Assembly: GCA_029204045.2 (NCBI GenBank)
Contig: CM055066.1
Coordinates: 22,734,120 to 22,798,119 of the forward strand
Length of the DNA stretch: 64,000 nt
Reading direction: 5' to 3'
DNA from: Tillandsia leiboldiana
Taxonomy: Eukaryota; Streptophyta; Magnoliopsida; Poales; Bromeliaceae
Program-made: the position numbers and the translations under genes
Notes under the pieces: model-generated
What the model saw: the letters and a program-made list of their open reading frames with translations, nothing else
Databases searched by the model: none
What the model was told of the DNA's origin: nothing
Shown here: in pieces, positions 33,160-45,950 of the stretch
Layout: every line of letters starts with the position of its first letter
Position numbering within the stretch: position 1 is the first letter of the stretch

Positions 33160-34545
33160 TCAAGCAGGGGCCTCGAACAAGTGGGGATAAGCATCCATCA
33201 TCGCTGACTCCAGCTCCCAGGTAGCCTCGCGCTCATCATGACTGCTCCAGAGGATCTTCACATAAGGGATGGCCCGACTACGCACTCCCTAACCTCACGT
33301 CCAAGATCCTCAATGGCCGTTCAACATAGCTCATGTCCTCAGCAACCTCCAGTGGGGTGAAGGTTGATGATGTGGGACGGGTCATGAACATACCTCCTCA
33401 GAGTCGATACATGAAAAACATCGTGAACACCTGAAAGCCTGGGAGGAAGTGCAAGCCTGTAGGCACTGGCCCTAAGCGCTCCAACACCTCGAAAGGTCCC
33501 AATATAACGAGGGCTTAGTTTCCCACGAATACCAAATCTCCGAATCCCCTTCGAAGGCGAGACTTTTAGAAAAAACATGGTCACCCACCTTAAACTCTAA
33601 GTCTCGCCGTTGAGTATCAGCATAACTCCTCTGTCGACTCTGGGCGGTCTCAAGATGCCGTCGTACCAATCTGACCTTTTCCTCTGCCTCTAATAGTAGA
33701 TCAGGACCCAAAGTCTTCTTCTCACCCACGTCACTCCAATATAGGGGTGACCGACACTTGCGTCCATACAACGCTTCAAACGGAGCCATCTGGATGCTCG
33801 CTTGATAGCCGTTGTTGTACGCAAACTCAACTAATCGCAAGTGTCGGTACCACCCTCCTCCAAAGTCCAGAACGCATGCTCTCAAATATCCTCGAGGGTC
33901 TGAATAGTGCGCTCTGACTGCCCATCGGTCTGTGGGTGGAATGCTGTACTAAATCGGAGCTGCGTCCCCAAGGCTGTCTGTAAACTCCTCCAGAAATGCG
34001 AGACAAACCTCGGGTCTCTATATGATACGATGGAAACGGTTACCCCGTGCAATCTAACCACCTCAGCCAAGTACACCTGTGCTAGACGCTCCATCGGCCA
34101 AGGTCATTTGAACCGGTAAAAAGTGTTCGGACTTGGTAATCTATCCACGACTATCCAGATAGCATCCGCCCCGTCCTGTGCTCTCGGCAAACCAGTGACA
34201 AAATCCATCGTAACATGTTCCCCATTTCCCATTCAGGGATTGGGAGACTCCTGCAACTTGCCAGCAGGTACACGATGTCAGCCTTTACTTGCTGACAAGT
34301 TAGACAGTGTGCTACAAATCTCCAATGTCTCTTTTCATCCCAGTCCACCAAAACTGTGCCTTAAGGTCCCTATACATCTTAGTCCCACCAGGGATGGATG
34401 GTATAAGGGCGTATAGTGGGCCTCCCTCAAGATCTGCTCCCGGATCTCTGCATCCATAGGCACACAAGCTCGGTCCCGGTACCGCAGTACTCCCGAAGCA
34501 TCAACTGAAAAGTCCCCTATCAACCAGTCTGTATCTGCTCTCAAA
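33160..34545 (-). pseudogene. Element E integrase with chromodomain
   Basis: Read on the minus strand, the zinc-finger region is near 34190-34545 (HCLTCQQVKAD at its end). The first core Asp region is scrambled by frameshift. The second core part is at 33882-34094 (VSYRDPRFVSHFW, HPQTDGQSERT with the catalytic Glu). The segment after the core, 33472-33885, reads YGRKCRSPLYWSDVGE and ALYGRK, and the GPF/Y-like part is near 33440-33550. The chromodomain at 33160-33280 is intact in one frame (YVKILWSSHDEREATWELE...AYPHLFEAPA, stop at 33160-33162). At least three small indels separate these pieces, many in homopolymers. Confidence 0.85.
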
Positions 34546-34579
34546 TCCTCATCAGGTGGGTGTCCTCACTCTGTCTCTC

Positions 34580-36000
34580 TCGAATCCTGTCCATCAGAGT
34601 GGGCTGCACGACTAGAGACATAAGTCTAGTAGAGACCCCAGGGACACAACCTCGAGCTCTAACCGCCTCATCTGCTCAAGTAATGGCGCCTGATCGGTGA
34701 TCATCAAAGATAAACTCTGTACTGCTCTCCTGCTCAGGGCATCAGCAACCACGTTGGCCTTGCCAGGATGGTATAATATGTCTACATCATAGTCCTTCAC
34801 AATTCCAACCATCTGCACTGCCTCAAGTTGAACTCCTTCTGTGTGAACAGGTATTCAAGCTCTTGTGGTCGGTGTAAATCTCGCAGTGCTCCCCATACAG
34901 GTAGTGGCGCCATAACTTTAGTGCGAAAATCACTGCAGCTAGCTCCAAGTCATGGGTAGGGTAATTCTTTCATAATCCTTCAATTTCCGAGAGGCATAAG
35001 CAATTACCCTTCCCTCCCTGCATCAGCACGCAACCACGTGTATGGGGAGGGAAAGGATAGGAGCCGTCATGAATCTCTTCTTTAATTCCTCAAAGCTCCT
35101 CTGGCAATCCTCATCCAAATAAACCTAATCCCTTTTCGCGTCAAACGAGTGAGGTGTGTGGAAAGTTTCGCAAAACTTCCACAAACCGACGGTTAATATC
35201 CAGCTAAGCCCATAAAACTGCGGACCTCTAATACCGTCGTCGGCAGGGGCCAATCCCGGACTGCCTCGATCTTCGCCGGGTCTACTGCCACTCCAGCGGC
35301 TGAAATCACGTGGCCCAAAAGGACAATCCTCCCGAAGCCAGAAATCACACTTAGATAGCTTGGCATACAACTTCTCTCTCTCAGAAGTTGCAGCACAATC
35401 CTCAAGTGCTCCTCGTGCTCCACACGCTCGGGAATAAACTAGGATGTCATCGATAAAAACAACGACGAACCGATCCAGGTATGGTCGAAAAATCCAGTTC
35501 ATTAAATCCATAAAAGCAGCCAGGGGGCATTTGTCAATCCGAAAGGCATGACGGTAAACTCATAATGCCCGTACCGCGTCCTGAATGCTTGTCTTTGGGA
35601 TGTCCTCGGCCTTCACCTTCAATTGGTGGTAACCAGACTGTAAGTCAATCTTGGAGAAGAAGCCACAAGACCCTTGCAGCTGATCAATAAGTCATCAATG
35701 CGCGGCAAAGGGTACTTGTTCTTGGTGGTCACTTTATTCAGCTCTCGATAATCAACACACAGTCGAAGTGATCCATCTTTCTTCTTCACAAATAGCACCG
35801 TCGCTCCCCAAGGCGATACACTTGGTCTGACAAAAACCTTTGTCCATTAAATCATGGAGTTGCGCCTTTAACTCTCGCAGCTCAGCGGGTGCCATTCGGT
35901 AAGGCAGCCTTAGGAGGATTGGCGCAGTTCTTGGAACTACGTCAATAAAAAACTCAACCTCCCTATCCGGCGGCATATGAATCAGCTCTGGAGGAAACAC
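34580..36000 (-). pseudogene. Element E reverse transcriptase and RNase H
   Basis: The RT start reads FPPELIHMPPDREVEF and APAELRELKAQL at 35752-36000. After frameshifts the finger/palm part continues. FIDDILVYS has both catalytic Asp codons at 35446-35451, followed by HVISAAGVAVDP. RNase H matter follows at about 34600-35100, ending with YDVDILYHPGKANVVADAL at 34612-34818, the usual RNase H tail. The catalytic FIDD motif is intact, unlike in D. Confidence 0.85.
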
Positions 36001-36149
36001 ATCCGGGAACTCGTGGACAGATAGGGATATCTGCGAGTCCCGGTTGCCGCCGTAGGCTCCTTATCCACAGTCGCCAAAAAGGCCACGCATCCACTGCGCA
36101 TCATCTGCCTCGCTCGAGAAGTCGAAACCACTGAGGCAAAGAAAGCACT

Positions 36150-36760
36150 CTGGCACCCCCCGTTAAAACGAACACCTCCTGGCCTGGCTCGCTAAAAGTA
36201 ACAGTCCTCGCGGCGTAATCAATAGTCGCGAAATAGCGAGCCAGCCAATCCATCCCAGTACAATGTCAAAATCTCGCAGCTGACTAAGGACCATCAGGTC
36301 CGCTGGCAAAATCCAAGATTCAGCTGTACAGGGCAAGGACCAACAACACTCCTCTACATGCAATATATGATCGGGAATCTGTACCTCTAATGCATGCGGC
36401 AACCTACCTAACTCTAGTCCATGAGATTGATGCAAATGCTCTACTGATAAAAGAATGTGATGCACCGGTATCAAATAAAGTGCGAGCTCTAATACCGAAA
36501 AAGTAAAGATGATACCTGCCACCACGTGGTCTGGCTGCCGAGGAGTCCTCCACCTGGGCGGCATATAACCCGTTAGCTCTGAGCTGGTGGTCGGTAATCT
36601 GCAGGGTGGGAAGAAGGAGCCCTGCTTGCTGGAGCATAAGGCCGCTGCTGGGGCACCGAAGGGACTGATGCTGAGGAAGGAGCCGGCGATGTCGAAAAAG
36701 GGCAAGTACGCTCGCCGATGACCTGACTGCCCACATCTGAAACAGCGACCGTGCCTCAAT
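36150..36760 (-). pseudogene. Element E zinc knuckle and aspartic protease
   Basis: On the minus strand a CFRCGQSGH knuckle starts near 36750, with its last Cys lost by frameshift. It is followed by a Pro/Gln-rich linker, then the protease active site LFDTGASHSFI, with the catalytic Asp codon at 36470-36472. The C-terminal half (ADLMVLSQLRDFDIVLG) is in another frame near 36190-36290. Protease would cut the gag-pol chain. Confidence 0.82.
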
Positions 36761-37939
36761 CACAAGTATCAGAGGGGTGCTGACCCCTGTAGAAAACACA
36801 CCCAACTGTAGTCGGGGCTGCGTGCGACGCTGCTGCTGCTGCTGCCTCTGCCGCTGTGACCCCTGCTATCGCGACTGCGACCTCTGCTGCTGCGAGTGCT
36901 GCTGCTATCGCTGGGGCTGCTGATGCTGCTGCTGCTGTGGGGCCTCTGGGATCCCCCAGGCCCTTGCCGCACCGAACGCCCACGGCCCGTAAACTGAGGC
37001 GGTGGCGGTCGGGACGGCCTCCATGAACTGGCCTGTCCCCCATCGTCTGGCGCTGGCCGCTTCCTCTCAGAACTCTGAGCGGCCCAGCCTCCTCGCCTAG
37101 CGACAACATGATCTCCCCTCTCAACCCACTGCGCGTGATCCACTGCCTCTGACAAGGTCTGGAGCCTCTGGGCATGCACCAAGGTATAGATCTCTGGGCG
37201 CAGGCTCATCTCAAAAGCTCCACCTGGTGCAGCCCATCCCTGGCAACATAGGGTACGCAGTTGAGCAACTGCGTAAACTCCTAAAAATAGTCCACACTGG
37301 CCGATCACCCTGCCGAAGGTTTTTCAGTCATCTTCTAGCTCTTTTCTTCACGCTCGTGGAGAAATAAGTATCAAGGATCATCCTCCTGAACTCCGACCAG
37401 GGTAGCTGTCGGGTGATCTGAAACTCTAAGGGCTCGACCCGACGCCACCAAGCATCTGCATCCCCCTCTAGACAATGTACGCCAATGTGTACTCTGAATC
37501 TCGGATCAATGAAGAAGTCTCTGAACAACTTCTCCATTGATGCTAGCCATGATCCTATCTCCATGGGTGAGTGCTCCGCCCAGAGAACCGAGGTGGTCCT
37601 CGCTGAGTCAAAACTGGGTGAGTTTGTCAGCAAACTCCTGCTCCTCTGCTGGGGTCAAAGGCCTGATCACTCCCTGAGCCCCACTGCTCGATTGACGGTG
37701 TCGTAGGGACTGGTGGAATAGCCGGCTGGTACAACTGGTGGTACAGTGGCCTCTACAGTAGTAGGGGAGGTGCCCCAACCTTAGCAAGCAGCTGCTCGAA
37801 CCTCTGCTCCTGTCGGCGGTGACTCTCGCCAACTGGGCCACCATGGCCCTCAGCTCAACTGATCTCTAGAAGGCCCGATTGCTCAGGCTCCTCCGGGGGT
37901 GTAGAGTACCCCGGTAGGGATCTGGCGCCTAGGAGGCAT
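36740..37939 (-). pseudogene. Element E gag
   Basis: The likely start is the ATG read on the minus strand at 37937-37939 (MPPRRQIPTGV), but frameshifts follow at once. The central retrotransposon gag domain is clear at 37328-37633: MEIGSWLASMEKLFRDF, then LEGDADAWWRRVEP and WSEFRRMILDTYF. A basic, Ser/Arg-rich tail follows (36769-37308). Several one-base shifts break what should be a single frame of about 400 codons. Confidence 0.8.
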
Positions 37940-38210
37940 CCTGCCACACAAGAATCCACGGGTCAGTAAACGAAACCACTCTCGACCCAATCCAGCGAAA
38001 GTCATGGACATCCCCCTATTTCTGTAACCTTATGTTGTCTGCAGCCAACATAATAGTCCACCAGAATAGGCTATGCCATCCCTCTCCACTCACAGGAAGA
38101 GTTAATAACAAATTGCCGACTTTCGCAAAATATCGCGTCACTCCCGCCCTGCCTTCCTAGGGTCTGCCAAAAGCCTAGGGTTTCCTAAGTCCCAACTGAT
38201 CTAGCCCTAA

Positions 38211-38222
38211 GCTCTGATACCA
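38211..38222 (-). promoter_or_regulatory. Primer-binding site of E
   Basis: GCTCTGATACCA on the plus strand, seven bases from the 5' LTR. Same initiator tRNA-Met type as A, B and G. Confidence 0.93.
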
Positions 38223-38229
38223 CCTAATC

Positions 38230-39249
38230 TGTCACGCCCGGGTGTAAACCAGAAACCGGGCTCGTCCACAGATCCGCCGTGTACACGGTTTTCCCGTGTA
38301 CACGAAGCGCTGGTAACCTGCTCAGATATAAATGAAGTAATACAGGAGCATAAAACAGAGCTAAACTAAAACTAGTACATCTCAGACAAATGCTGGAAAT
38401 AAAGTACAATAATCTCTCAAATATATACATGTGTCTCTCCCAGCTCACGAAATAAATACAACCAGCTGGCCGCAGCCAGACCCAAAATAAAAGAAAATAC
38501 AACCGTCTGAGTGTACAGGGGATACAACAAAACTACTAAACTCGAGCTCGGGGTAGCAGCTATCTAGTCAGCGATCCTCTTACCTCGATCCTGGGAAGAG
38601 GGTCCCGCAACTCCAGCAGATGACTCTGCAAAACAAAGGGGACAAGAAAAGGGAAAACAGTGGGGGTCAGAACTACTATAAAAACAGTTGCCTCCCCTAG
38701 TGGGTAAACCTCTATCTCAGACCTGCCCACAAGGACTACTAGAGGCAGAAAATAAAACAAGGTGGTGAGCTATACATATAACAACTGATAAAAGCTACCA
38801 CTAAGATGCCTCTAAAGTAATAAGCTAAAAGAGTAGCTAAATGCATGCATCAGAGTATACATATGCCTGCCTGGGTAACCCAATCTAGACACCGGTGAAT
38901 ACCGGTACTGCCTGCTATGACCCTACTAACAAACAACTCAGCTGCGGGATGCAGACCGGTTCCTGACCGACACGGTCCCATCCCAGAGGCAACAGACCGG
39001 CTCCTGACCGGCACGGTCATAAGTACTGCAACAGACCGGCTCCTGACCGGCACGGTCATAAGTAACCTGATATAGTAGGACTGGACCAAGACTCTAATAA
39101 GTGGGAAAAACCCATCCACTAAAGAAGTCCCGATCCCCTATCCCCAAATCTGATGCACTAATAACAGTCCGGTCAACCGCCCGAAATCCGCGGCTGCCGC
39201 GAGTACCCTGTCCTCAAACCTGCCTGTCCCCAAATCCCAAAGCTGACTC
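38230..39249 (-). mobile_element. Element E 5' LTR, truncated
   Basis: 1020 bp matching 29835-30890, broken exactly where LTR F begins. It differs from the 3' LTR mainly by single-base losses in runs (for example CACGCCCGGG for CACGCCCCGGG). The missing ~2.2 kb includes the promoter and is not found on the far side of F. Confidence 0.9.
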
Positions 39250-42200
39250 TGTCACGCCCCGGGGGTCGAAACTGCGACCGGGCTCGCCAACAGATCCGCC
39301 ACCTATGCGGAACCCGCGAATAAGCGAAGCGTCCAACCTGCAAAGTACCATCTAACGACCTAAACAGATATCAGAGCTGAAGAAAAAACTGCTGTAATAA
39401 AAACCTGAATCACTGTACAACTGAAAAATAAAGTACAATATCCATCTCCCAACAATAGTATAATAATCCGTCCACCGAAACTGTAATACAAGTAAAAGCC
39501 ACCTATACAACATCTATAAATCCAAAAAGGGAGATAACTAAAATAATAAAATACAATTGAGTACAGTGAAACCCACAATCCGGGTTGGTACATCTATCCC
39601 ACTGTAGGAATCAACACTGGTAGGGTCTATCTCGCGACTCCCTCGTCTCGGACCGTCACCGAAGATCCGCAACTCCCGCAGCAGACACTGCAAAACAAAG
39701 GGAGGAAAGGGGAAACAACAATGGGGGTGAGAAACCACTAGTAAAACCAGTAGCCTCCCCTGTGGGTAAAGCCTCAAACCCCGACGTACCCACAAGTCTA
39801 CCAGAGGCAAAGAAAAAGAATAAGAGAGGTGGTAAGCTATAAACAGAAACTAATGATAAAAGAGAGCTACCACTAAAATGCCTCTAAAATGCCCAGCTAA
39901 AAGAATAGCTAAAAGTATGCCTGAGAAAGTCAAAGCCTGGCTGACCAAACCAATCAATACACCAGTAAAACATGGTACTGCCTGCTCTGTCATCAATCTC
40001 ACGAACTCAGGGTCTCCACTGTCCAAAATGACCGGAACCCAACACGGTCTGACCGGCACCAACACGGTCTAAAGCCTACTCCGGAGTGGCACTCGAGGGG
40101 AGCGACCCACCGAGTAAAGTATCTCAGTATCAGTAAAATAAGTATCATAAGTCAGCAGGACTGGATCAAGACTCTAAGTAAGTGGGAAAAACCATCCCAC
40201 TAAGGAAGCTCGATCCCTCACCTCCAATCTGATGTAATAATAATAACCCGGTCAACGCCCACAGTTCGCAGTTGCCGCAATCCCTGCCATCAGGCCCTGC
40301 CTCTCCCAAATCCCCAGAAACCTGAATACACTATCCCAAAACTCCCTGCTCGCACCAGAGCCACAAATACCCAGAGTCTAAAATGAAAAGGAGAAAAGTA
40401 TAAAGCATGGTTTCTCCTAAGTCAAGTCCAACATGATAGTGTAGCAGAAAAAGGTGGCCTATCTAGATGACCATACAAGCATGAAGATGTCCAAGAGATG
40501 TAAAGTAAACAGGTGTCGATGTTCTACATTTATTAGAGCATGCTATCCAAATTACATGATCAATCATAAAGGTGGATGTTAACATAGCATACATCAAGTT
40601 ACACAAGTAGCACCTTTCACATTGGAAATAAAGTGAGAATAGTATACAACATGGTTTTCACCAACATGATCAGGAGATAAAGGACAATCATTACTTTCAT
40701 AAAGATTGAATCTCACATAGATAGATCAAGATTAATGTAGTCAGTTATTCTCACACAAACCACTAACCACCCTCAAATGAAACATCCATTCACATATAGA
40801 CTTGCCAAAGATCATTAACATTACTTGAATATGGTCATTCAATCCACTATCACCATGAATTAGACTAAGGTTCAACAACTTTTATTGATCTCACTAGGTT
40901 GCACATAGGATCTACCAACAACATCCCATTATCAATAGGAATGAGGAGTCACTAACAAAGCTAGTCTCATAAGGAATAGGCCTCATCTAACACAATGATA
41001 ATCATCTTTTTATGAGTGAATTAAGAGTCAAAAGCATAGGTCATTCGCACATCAACTAGATCAATAATCAACATCAACAACCATTTTCTCATAAGCTAGA
41101 TCGAAGATCAATCAATTATTATCTCACATAGATAGGTTACAAATCACATCTATGCCCAACATCATACATTGTAGATAAAGATCGACAACTATAATTCAAT
41201 CACAAAGTGGAGACTAAGAATCACAAACCAACTACTCTCACATAAACCATTCGCAATATAAATCAACCAAGTCCTTCTCACATAAGCAACCAAGCATGTC
41301 ACATAATCCCTCAAGTCCTCACATAAATCAACCAACCATTCACATATAACCATCACCATCATTCTCACATAATTATATTAACCATTTATCACAAGGTATA
41401 GGTTGAAGATAATTCCCAATTACCCTCACATAGCATAGGTTTAAGGATGATCACTTAATAATCAACTTATATGAGATGATGCACATCAATCAAACTATTC
41501 ATTCACTTATGTATCAATGAGGATCAATTAACTTAATCGATGAAAATGGATATTCAAACACATCACCCAAGGGGAAGAGAAAACAATCAAACTATGCCAT
41601 GGGGAAAACCATAGCCCGAGTGGGTAAATCGTTTTCTTCGGCAAACCACAACCACCCACCTGAAACTTGACGATCCGCTGCCGCTTGTAGCTGAAATTTG
41701 GCTGTTTTGTGAGTAATCCTTATCCTCCCAGGAGACCGATGCCGCGAAAATCATCCAAATCCGCCTCACGGATTGGGCGCAATCACTAAAACAATGCACA
41801 CTGCGCACTCAAATCCAGAATTTCAGCAAGTGCAACAAGATTAAATAAAGGTATGTGCAACCTCAAATACCTCAAAAGGAAGTCTCCAACAGTAAAACAA
41901 AGATCTCCTCTTTCATCACAAAATGTCTTCAAGTCCCCAAAAATCCACCATTAATTTCCCTTAACATTCAAACGAAGCAAAATCACAATGCTCATCAGCC
42001 CAAAAAATGTTAACATAAACTTGCTAGCATTTCCAAGCTTCATTAGAGGCTTTCCAATGGGATTATATCCACAGATCGCAAAGAGAGAATTTGCCTCACC
42101 TTGAATAGGAAGAAGTCCCAACTGAAATTTCTGAAAAAGACCTTGTATCCAGAAAGTTATCTGCATTCCAAGGAGCATTGCTCAAATCCAATTAAAACAG

Positions 42201-43029
42201 GGACTGCAGTAATCCATAAATAGCACTTGAAAAGATCATTAATTTTACCTAACCAACGTGCTCCAAATCCTGCAAGAGAGGGACCATTGATTCCTTGTCA
42301 AGAGTAGATACAAATGAGTTAAAGAACTCCAATTTTCATGCTCGGATGAAGGGAAAACCCTAAATACTTTGAACTATCCCAAGTCCATTGTACACGAACT
42401 GCAGCAAGGTGCTCCAAAGATCATGCATAATAACCTAATAAAAACTCACACATGGGGGAAAATGGTACATACCAACATTGTAGATCTTCGAGTTCTGGAA
42501 ATTTTCCGCAAAAAGCATCCAAATATTCCCACCTACTGCCAGAAAGGGCACCAAAACACCGAGAAGTTCAGGATCCAGACTGAAACGAAGGGTTCCAAAG
42601 ATGGCCTTAAAACTCTGTCAAAACATGAGATCTGAGGGGAGAGTTGACAAAAATTGTAGCCTTACCTCTTGTGAGAATGTAGAACCAAAAATGAGCTCAA
42701 AATTCCAAGAAATGAGCTCTGGCGAATTTTCGCACTGAAATGCGACGGGAAGGTCCCCCAATCAGCAACAATGGTTGTACTTGCCTCATGGAGAAGATGA
42801 TGGTGATGAAGCCCCTTTTGTCCATCTCTTTGCTGATGAAGATGAAGGAGGTGATGAAGATGCTCTGCTGTGAAGTCCTCCAAAGAAAACCCAGCTCAAA
42901 GAAGGAGGAAGGAGGAAGAAGAGAAGAAGGAGAAGAGGAAGAAGAAGAAGAGAAGTGAAAATCCCCTCTACTCCTTCTATCTCTCCATCGGACAGTCAAC
43001 AGGGGGGGACCCGGGACACGTGGCGGCCA
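39250..43029 (-). mobile_element. LTR F, first segment
   Basis: This starts TGTCACGCCCC (complement of the LTR 3' end) and belongs to the group with the CGCAGTTTCGACC terminal hairpin (B, C/D, I, M). From about 40440 to 41580 it is AT-rich and shows no gene. A purine-rich run lies at about 42895-42957. A GAG|GTAAG donor-like site on the minus strand lies near 42660. Just before the gap it enters a GC-rich block with CACGTG. The gap and element G follow; F resumes at 50457. Confidence 0.8.
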
Positions 43030-43129
43030 NNNNNNNNNNNNNNNNNNNNNNNNNNNNNNNNNNNNNNNNNNNNNNNNNNNNNNNNNNNNNNNNNNNNNNN
43101 NNNNNNNNNNNNNNNNNNNNNNNNNNNNN
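43030..43129. other. Assembly gap (100 N)
   Basis: A run of exactly 100 N, the usual placeholder for unknown length. By comparison with the G 5' LTR, the missing piece should include about 2.02 kb (matching 47533-49556) and the left target duplication. Any frame translated across it is meaningless. Confidence 0.98.
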
Positions 43130-44021
43130 CACGCCCGGAGCGTGCACTCGCGCACAGTGCGCAGTTCCCGGCGCACGGTTCCGTGCGCCGGTCCTGCGGC
43201 CCCGGGCTGCGGGTGGCACCGGTGCACACTGGGTCTGGGACCGCGGCTGGAGGATCCGTACGGTGAACAGTAACCCCCCTTTTTTCCTTTTTTCTCTTCC
43301 GTTTTCGCTCTCGGCGACTCCGGCGGAACGACCTCGTGGGCATGATAACGGCGGCGGCGGCCCTCCCGTTTGACAACGGCGACGGCGGCTTCCCGTACCA
43401 CACCAACGACGCGGGCGACACCCGAACGACCCCCAACCAAAACCTCGACCCCACAGAAATGCAATAAAGGGGGAACGACGCTTACCTGTGATCCTGCGAG
43501 GAAAAGGGTGGGAGGGTGGATCGTCCCTCTCGTCTCCAACGGAAAGCTCCAGAGGGATGGGTTTCCCCCGTTTCTTCCCTTCTCCTCGTCTCGTCGCCTC
43601 AGTTTCTCACGGCCTCATGAAAAGGCGGAGAAAAATGGAATGGGGTTTCTTTCTTAAAGCGCCGCCCTAAATCCTAGCCGTCAAGAGAGGAAAACCCAAG
43701 AGGGAAAAGAAAACCCTACGGCCCCCCGTTTTAAGGAAACCCTAAAAACAATCGGCGGCTAAGATTGTCTCGAAAGCGTGTCATCCAATCGCACGGATCC
43801 CGGAGCGCCTAAAGGGGTCCGAACTTCAAAAATTGATTCTGGGAGAACCGGGAGTCGGAATCCGAACCGATCGCGTCCCCGTTCTCCGTTTCGCGAGCCC
43901 TTCCGCCTAAAAATGTCCGCGAGTCCCGACGGACTTTCTGGAAAAACACCAAAATTGTCCCACGGTCGGACAGTCGTAAGAAAGGGTAACGGGAAGGGTC
44001 ACGGAAAAGCTAGGTCTTACA
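43130..44021 (-). mobile_element. Element G 3' LTR (partial, gap-truncated)
   Basis: Matches 49557-50456 with many one-base run-length differences. It ends with the complement of TGTAAGACC. On the minus strand it has a perfect CAG|GTAAG donor-like site (CTTAC at 43481-43485). Confidence 0.9.
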
Positions 44022-44025
44022 TCAC

Positions 44026-44346
44026 TCACCAATAAAAACAAGTTTCGTCCCCGAACTTAACTCCACCGCCTGCTGCGAAGAGGTCCGGGGGAGCACTCCC
44101 CCATCTTTGACTCTGGTTCCCAAGTTGCCTCACATTCTTCCTGGTTGCTTCAACAGGCACCTTCCCATAGGGGGATCGTCCGGTTGCGCAACCTTTTTGT
44201 CCTCTCGTGCTAAGATCCGCATCGAGGTTTGGCAGTAAAGCCAACCAGTATGTCACCGGGCCTACGCGCTCCAAAAACCCGAAATATCGGGTCATTGACG
44301 CGACCACAATCCCAAAGCTCCGAACTATTAGCAATACGCAACTCAT
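44026..44346 (-). pseudogene. Element G integrase C-terminal remnant
   Basis: The minus frame reads GFLERVGPVTYWLALLPNLD, the GPF/Y-like linker before a chromodomain, then a scrambled tail ending in the block FGDETCF that corresponds to the shared ACGAAACTT stretch before the polypurine tract. No complete chromodomain is seen. Confidence 0.65.
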
Positions 44347-45019
44347 TTACTTAAGGCGTTCTGTCATACCGCCACCGATCTTGACCTGACTCAACCCACC
44401 TGGACGTCTAAGGCGTACTGTTACAACGCCTCGGGTCTTGGCCCGACTCACCTCACCTGGACGTCTAAGGCGTTACTGTTACAACGCCTCGGGTCTATTG
44501 TCACAAGGCCGGAAGTGGACCTATTAACCCTTAACTAAATAGCCAACATAAAAGACAACTAAGTCTTCACCTCCTTATTGGGCAGGAGGGTACGAAGCAT
44601 TACTTCTAAGGGTTCCTCTGGGGTCGTGGCCAAAGTTTCTCTTGTACGAGGTCTTCCTTGCTACTACCTCCCTCGTAGCCGAAACGTCTGCTTTCCCCCG
44701 CCGGTCACTGATGTTTCGCTTTCACCTGTTGGCACACCCTATATTGCGCCACAATTTGTGCCACATCGCTCTTTCGATTTGGGCCACCAGAAGGTCTGCC
44801 ATAGATCCCTGCACCTCTTTGTACCTCCGGGATGCGCGGTATAGGAGGTATTATATACTTTGGCTAGATTTTCTTCCCTCGTTTCTAGCTTATCGGGCAA
44901 CACGAATTCGTCCCCGGAACCTTATTACATCCCTGAGTCACTCGTAAAAATTCCGCCTTGCTCCGAGGACATTCTGTCTTGCACCAGTTGTAGTTACATG
45001 TCCGTCGTTTGGTCTCCCA

Positions 45020-45620
45020 AGATCCTCTTGGAGATTCGTCAGACTAGATCTTATAGTCCTTTCCGGGCTTCGGCTGTATGAGCACTGGCGCCTGTGTGCA
45101 TCTGTCTTTAAGTTCTTTGAAACTCCTTTGGCACTGGGCTGTCCAGACGAATCTCTACCCGCTTTGGGTTAGTCGATTTAGGGAAGTGGCCTCCCACGAA
45201 GCGTCTGTAGTAGCCTGCCCGTCCTAAGAAGCTTCGGATCTCCGTCACCGTTGTTGGCCGAGCCCAGTTGGCCACTGACTCGATCCTCCTCGGATCCACT
45301 GCAATTCCAGACGTCGAAACGATATGCCCCAAAAAGTCCACCTCACGGAGCCAAAACTCACACTTTATGAGTTTGGCATATGGTTGCTGATCCTGGAGGG
45401 TCTAGGGGATTACTCGCGAGTGTTCCCCATACCCCTTGTCTGTTGTGAGAGTAGATCGGAACGTCCACTATAAGACCATTACCGGCTGGTCTAAGGAGGG
45501 CTTGAGTATCCTATTCATCATGCCCGTGAATACCGCTGGTGCGATAACGAGTCTAAATGGTATGACCGTGAACTCATGTCGACCACTCCGAGTTCGTAAG
45601 GCTGTTTTTTCGGTAAGTCC
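45020..45620 (-). pseudogene. Element G reverse transcriptase / RNase H remnant
   Basis: On the minus strand, APAVFTGMMNRILKPSLDQ (near 45480-45550) is followed by a damaged catalytic region with a stop where FIDD is expected. Then come VDFLGHIVSTSGIAVDPRRI and TTVTEIRSFLGRAGYYRRF (45108-45341), and the start of RNase H (FKELKDRCTQAPVL near 45090-45125). Confidence 0.78.
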
Positions 45621-45950
45621 GGTTCCCGGAGACGCACTTGGAACTTCAAGCAGTCAACTACCACTTAAAGATTGTCGCGACTGTCGGCCCCAAGCGTGAT
45701 GCCGTTAACTTTTAACGGAAACCTCATTAGTCCTTAGAAACTAAGAACCCGTCTCGCCCTCGCTGGGCAGGAAGGAGTACAGCCGCCTGCCTCGAGGGGT
45801 AGCCGGAGGATCCGACCGAACTTATTTCTACGATGGGATTTCTTCTAATATCTATGGTAGGGAGAAATATGAAGCGAGGTGGAAGAGTGGGATGCTTAGG
45901 TGTTGACACAAACGTTCTAGCACGATGATCTGAAACTCGAGTATTACCTG

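Larger units (their letters stand above)
29835..39249 (-). mobile_element. Element E: Tekay/Del-like chromovirus, right end truncated
   Basis: A minus-strand element in D's RT gene, with 3' LTR 29835-33113, interior 33114-38229 (5.1 kb, the usual autonomous size) and the first 1020 bp of its 5' LTR. The two LTRs are nearly identical where both exist. It is therefore the youngest complete-interior element here, although its frames are broken by small indels. Confidence 0.9.

Noticed and set aside
42697..43539. Frames running across the N block
   Set aside because: The translation includes unknown bases, and the gap size is arbitrary.
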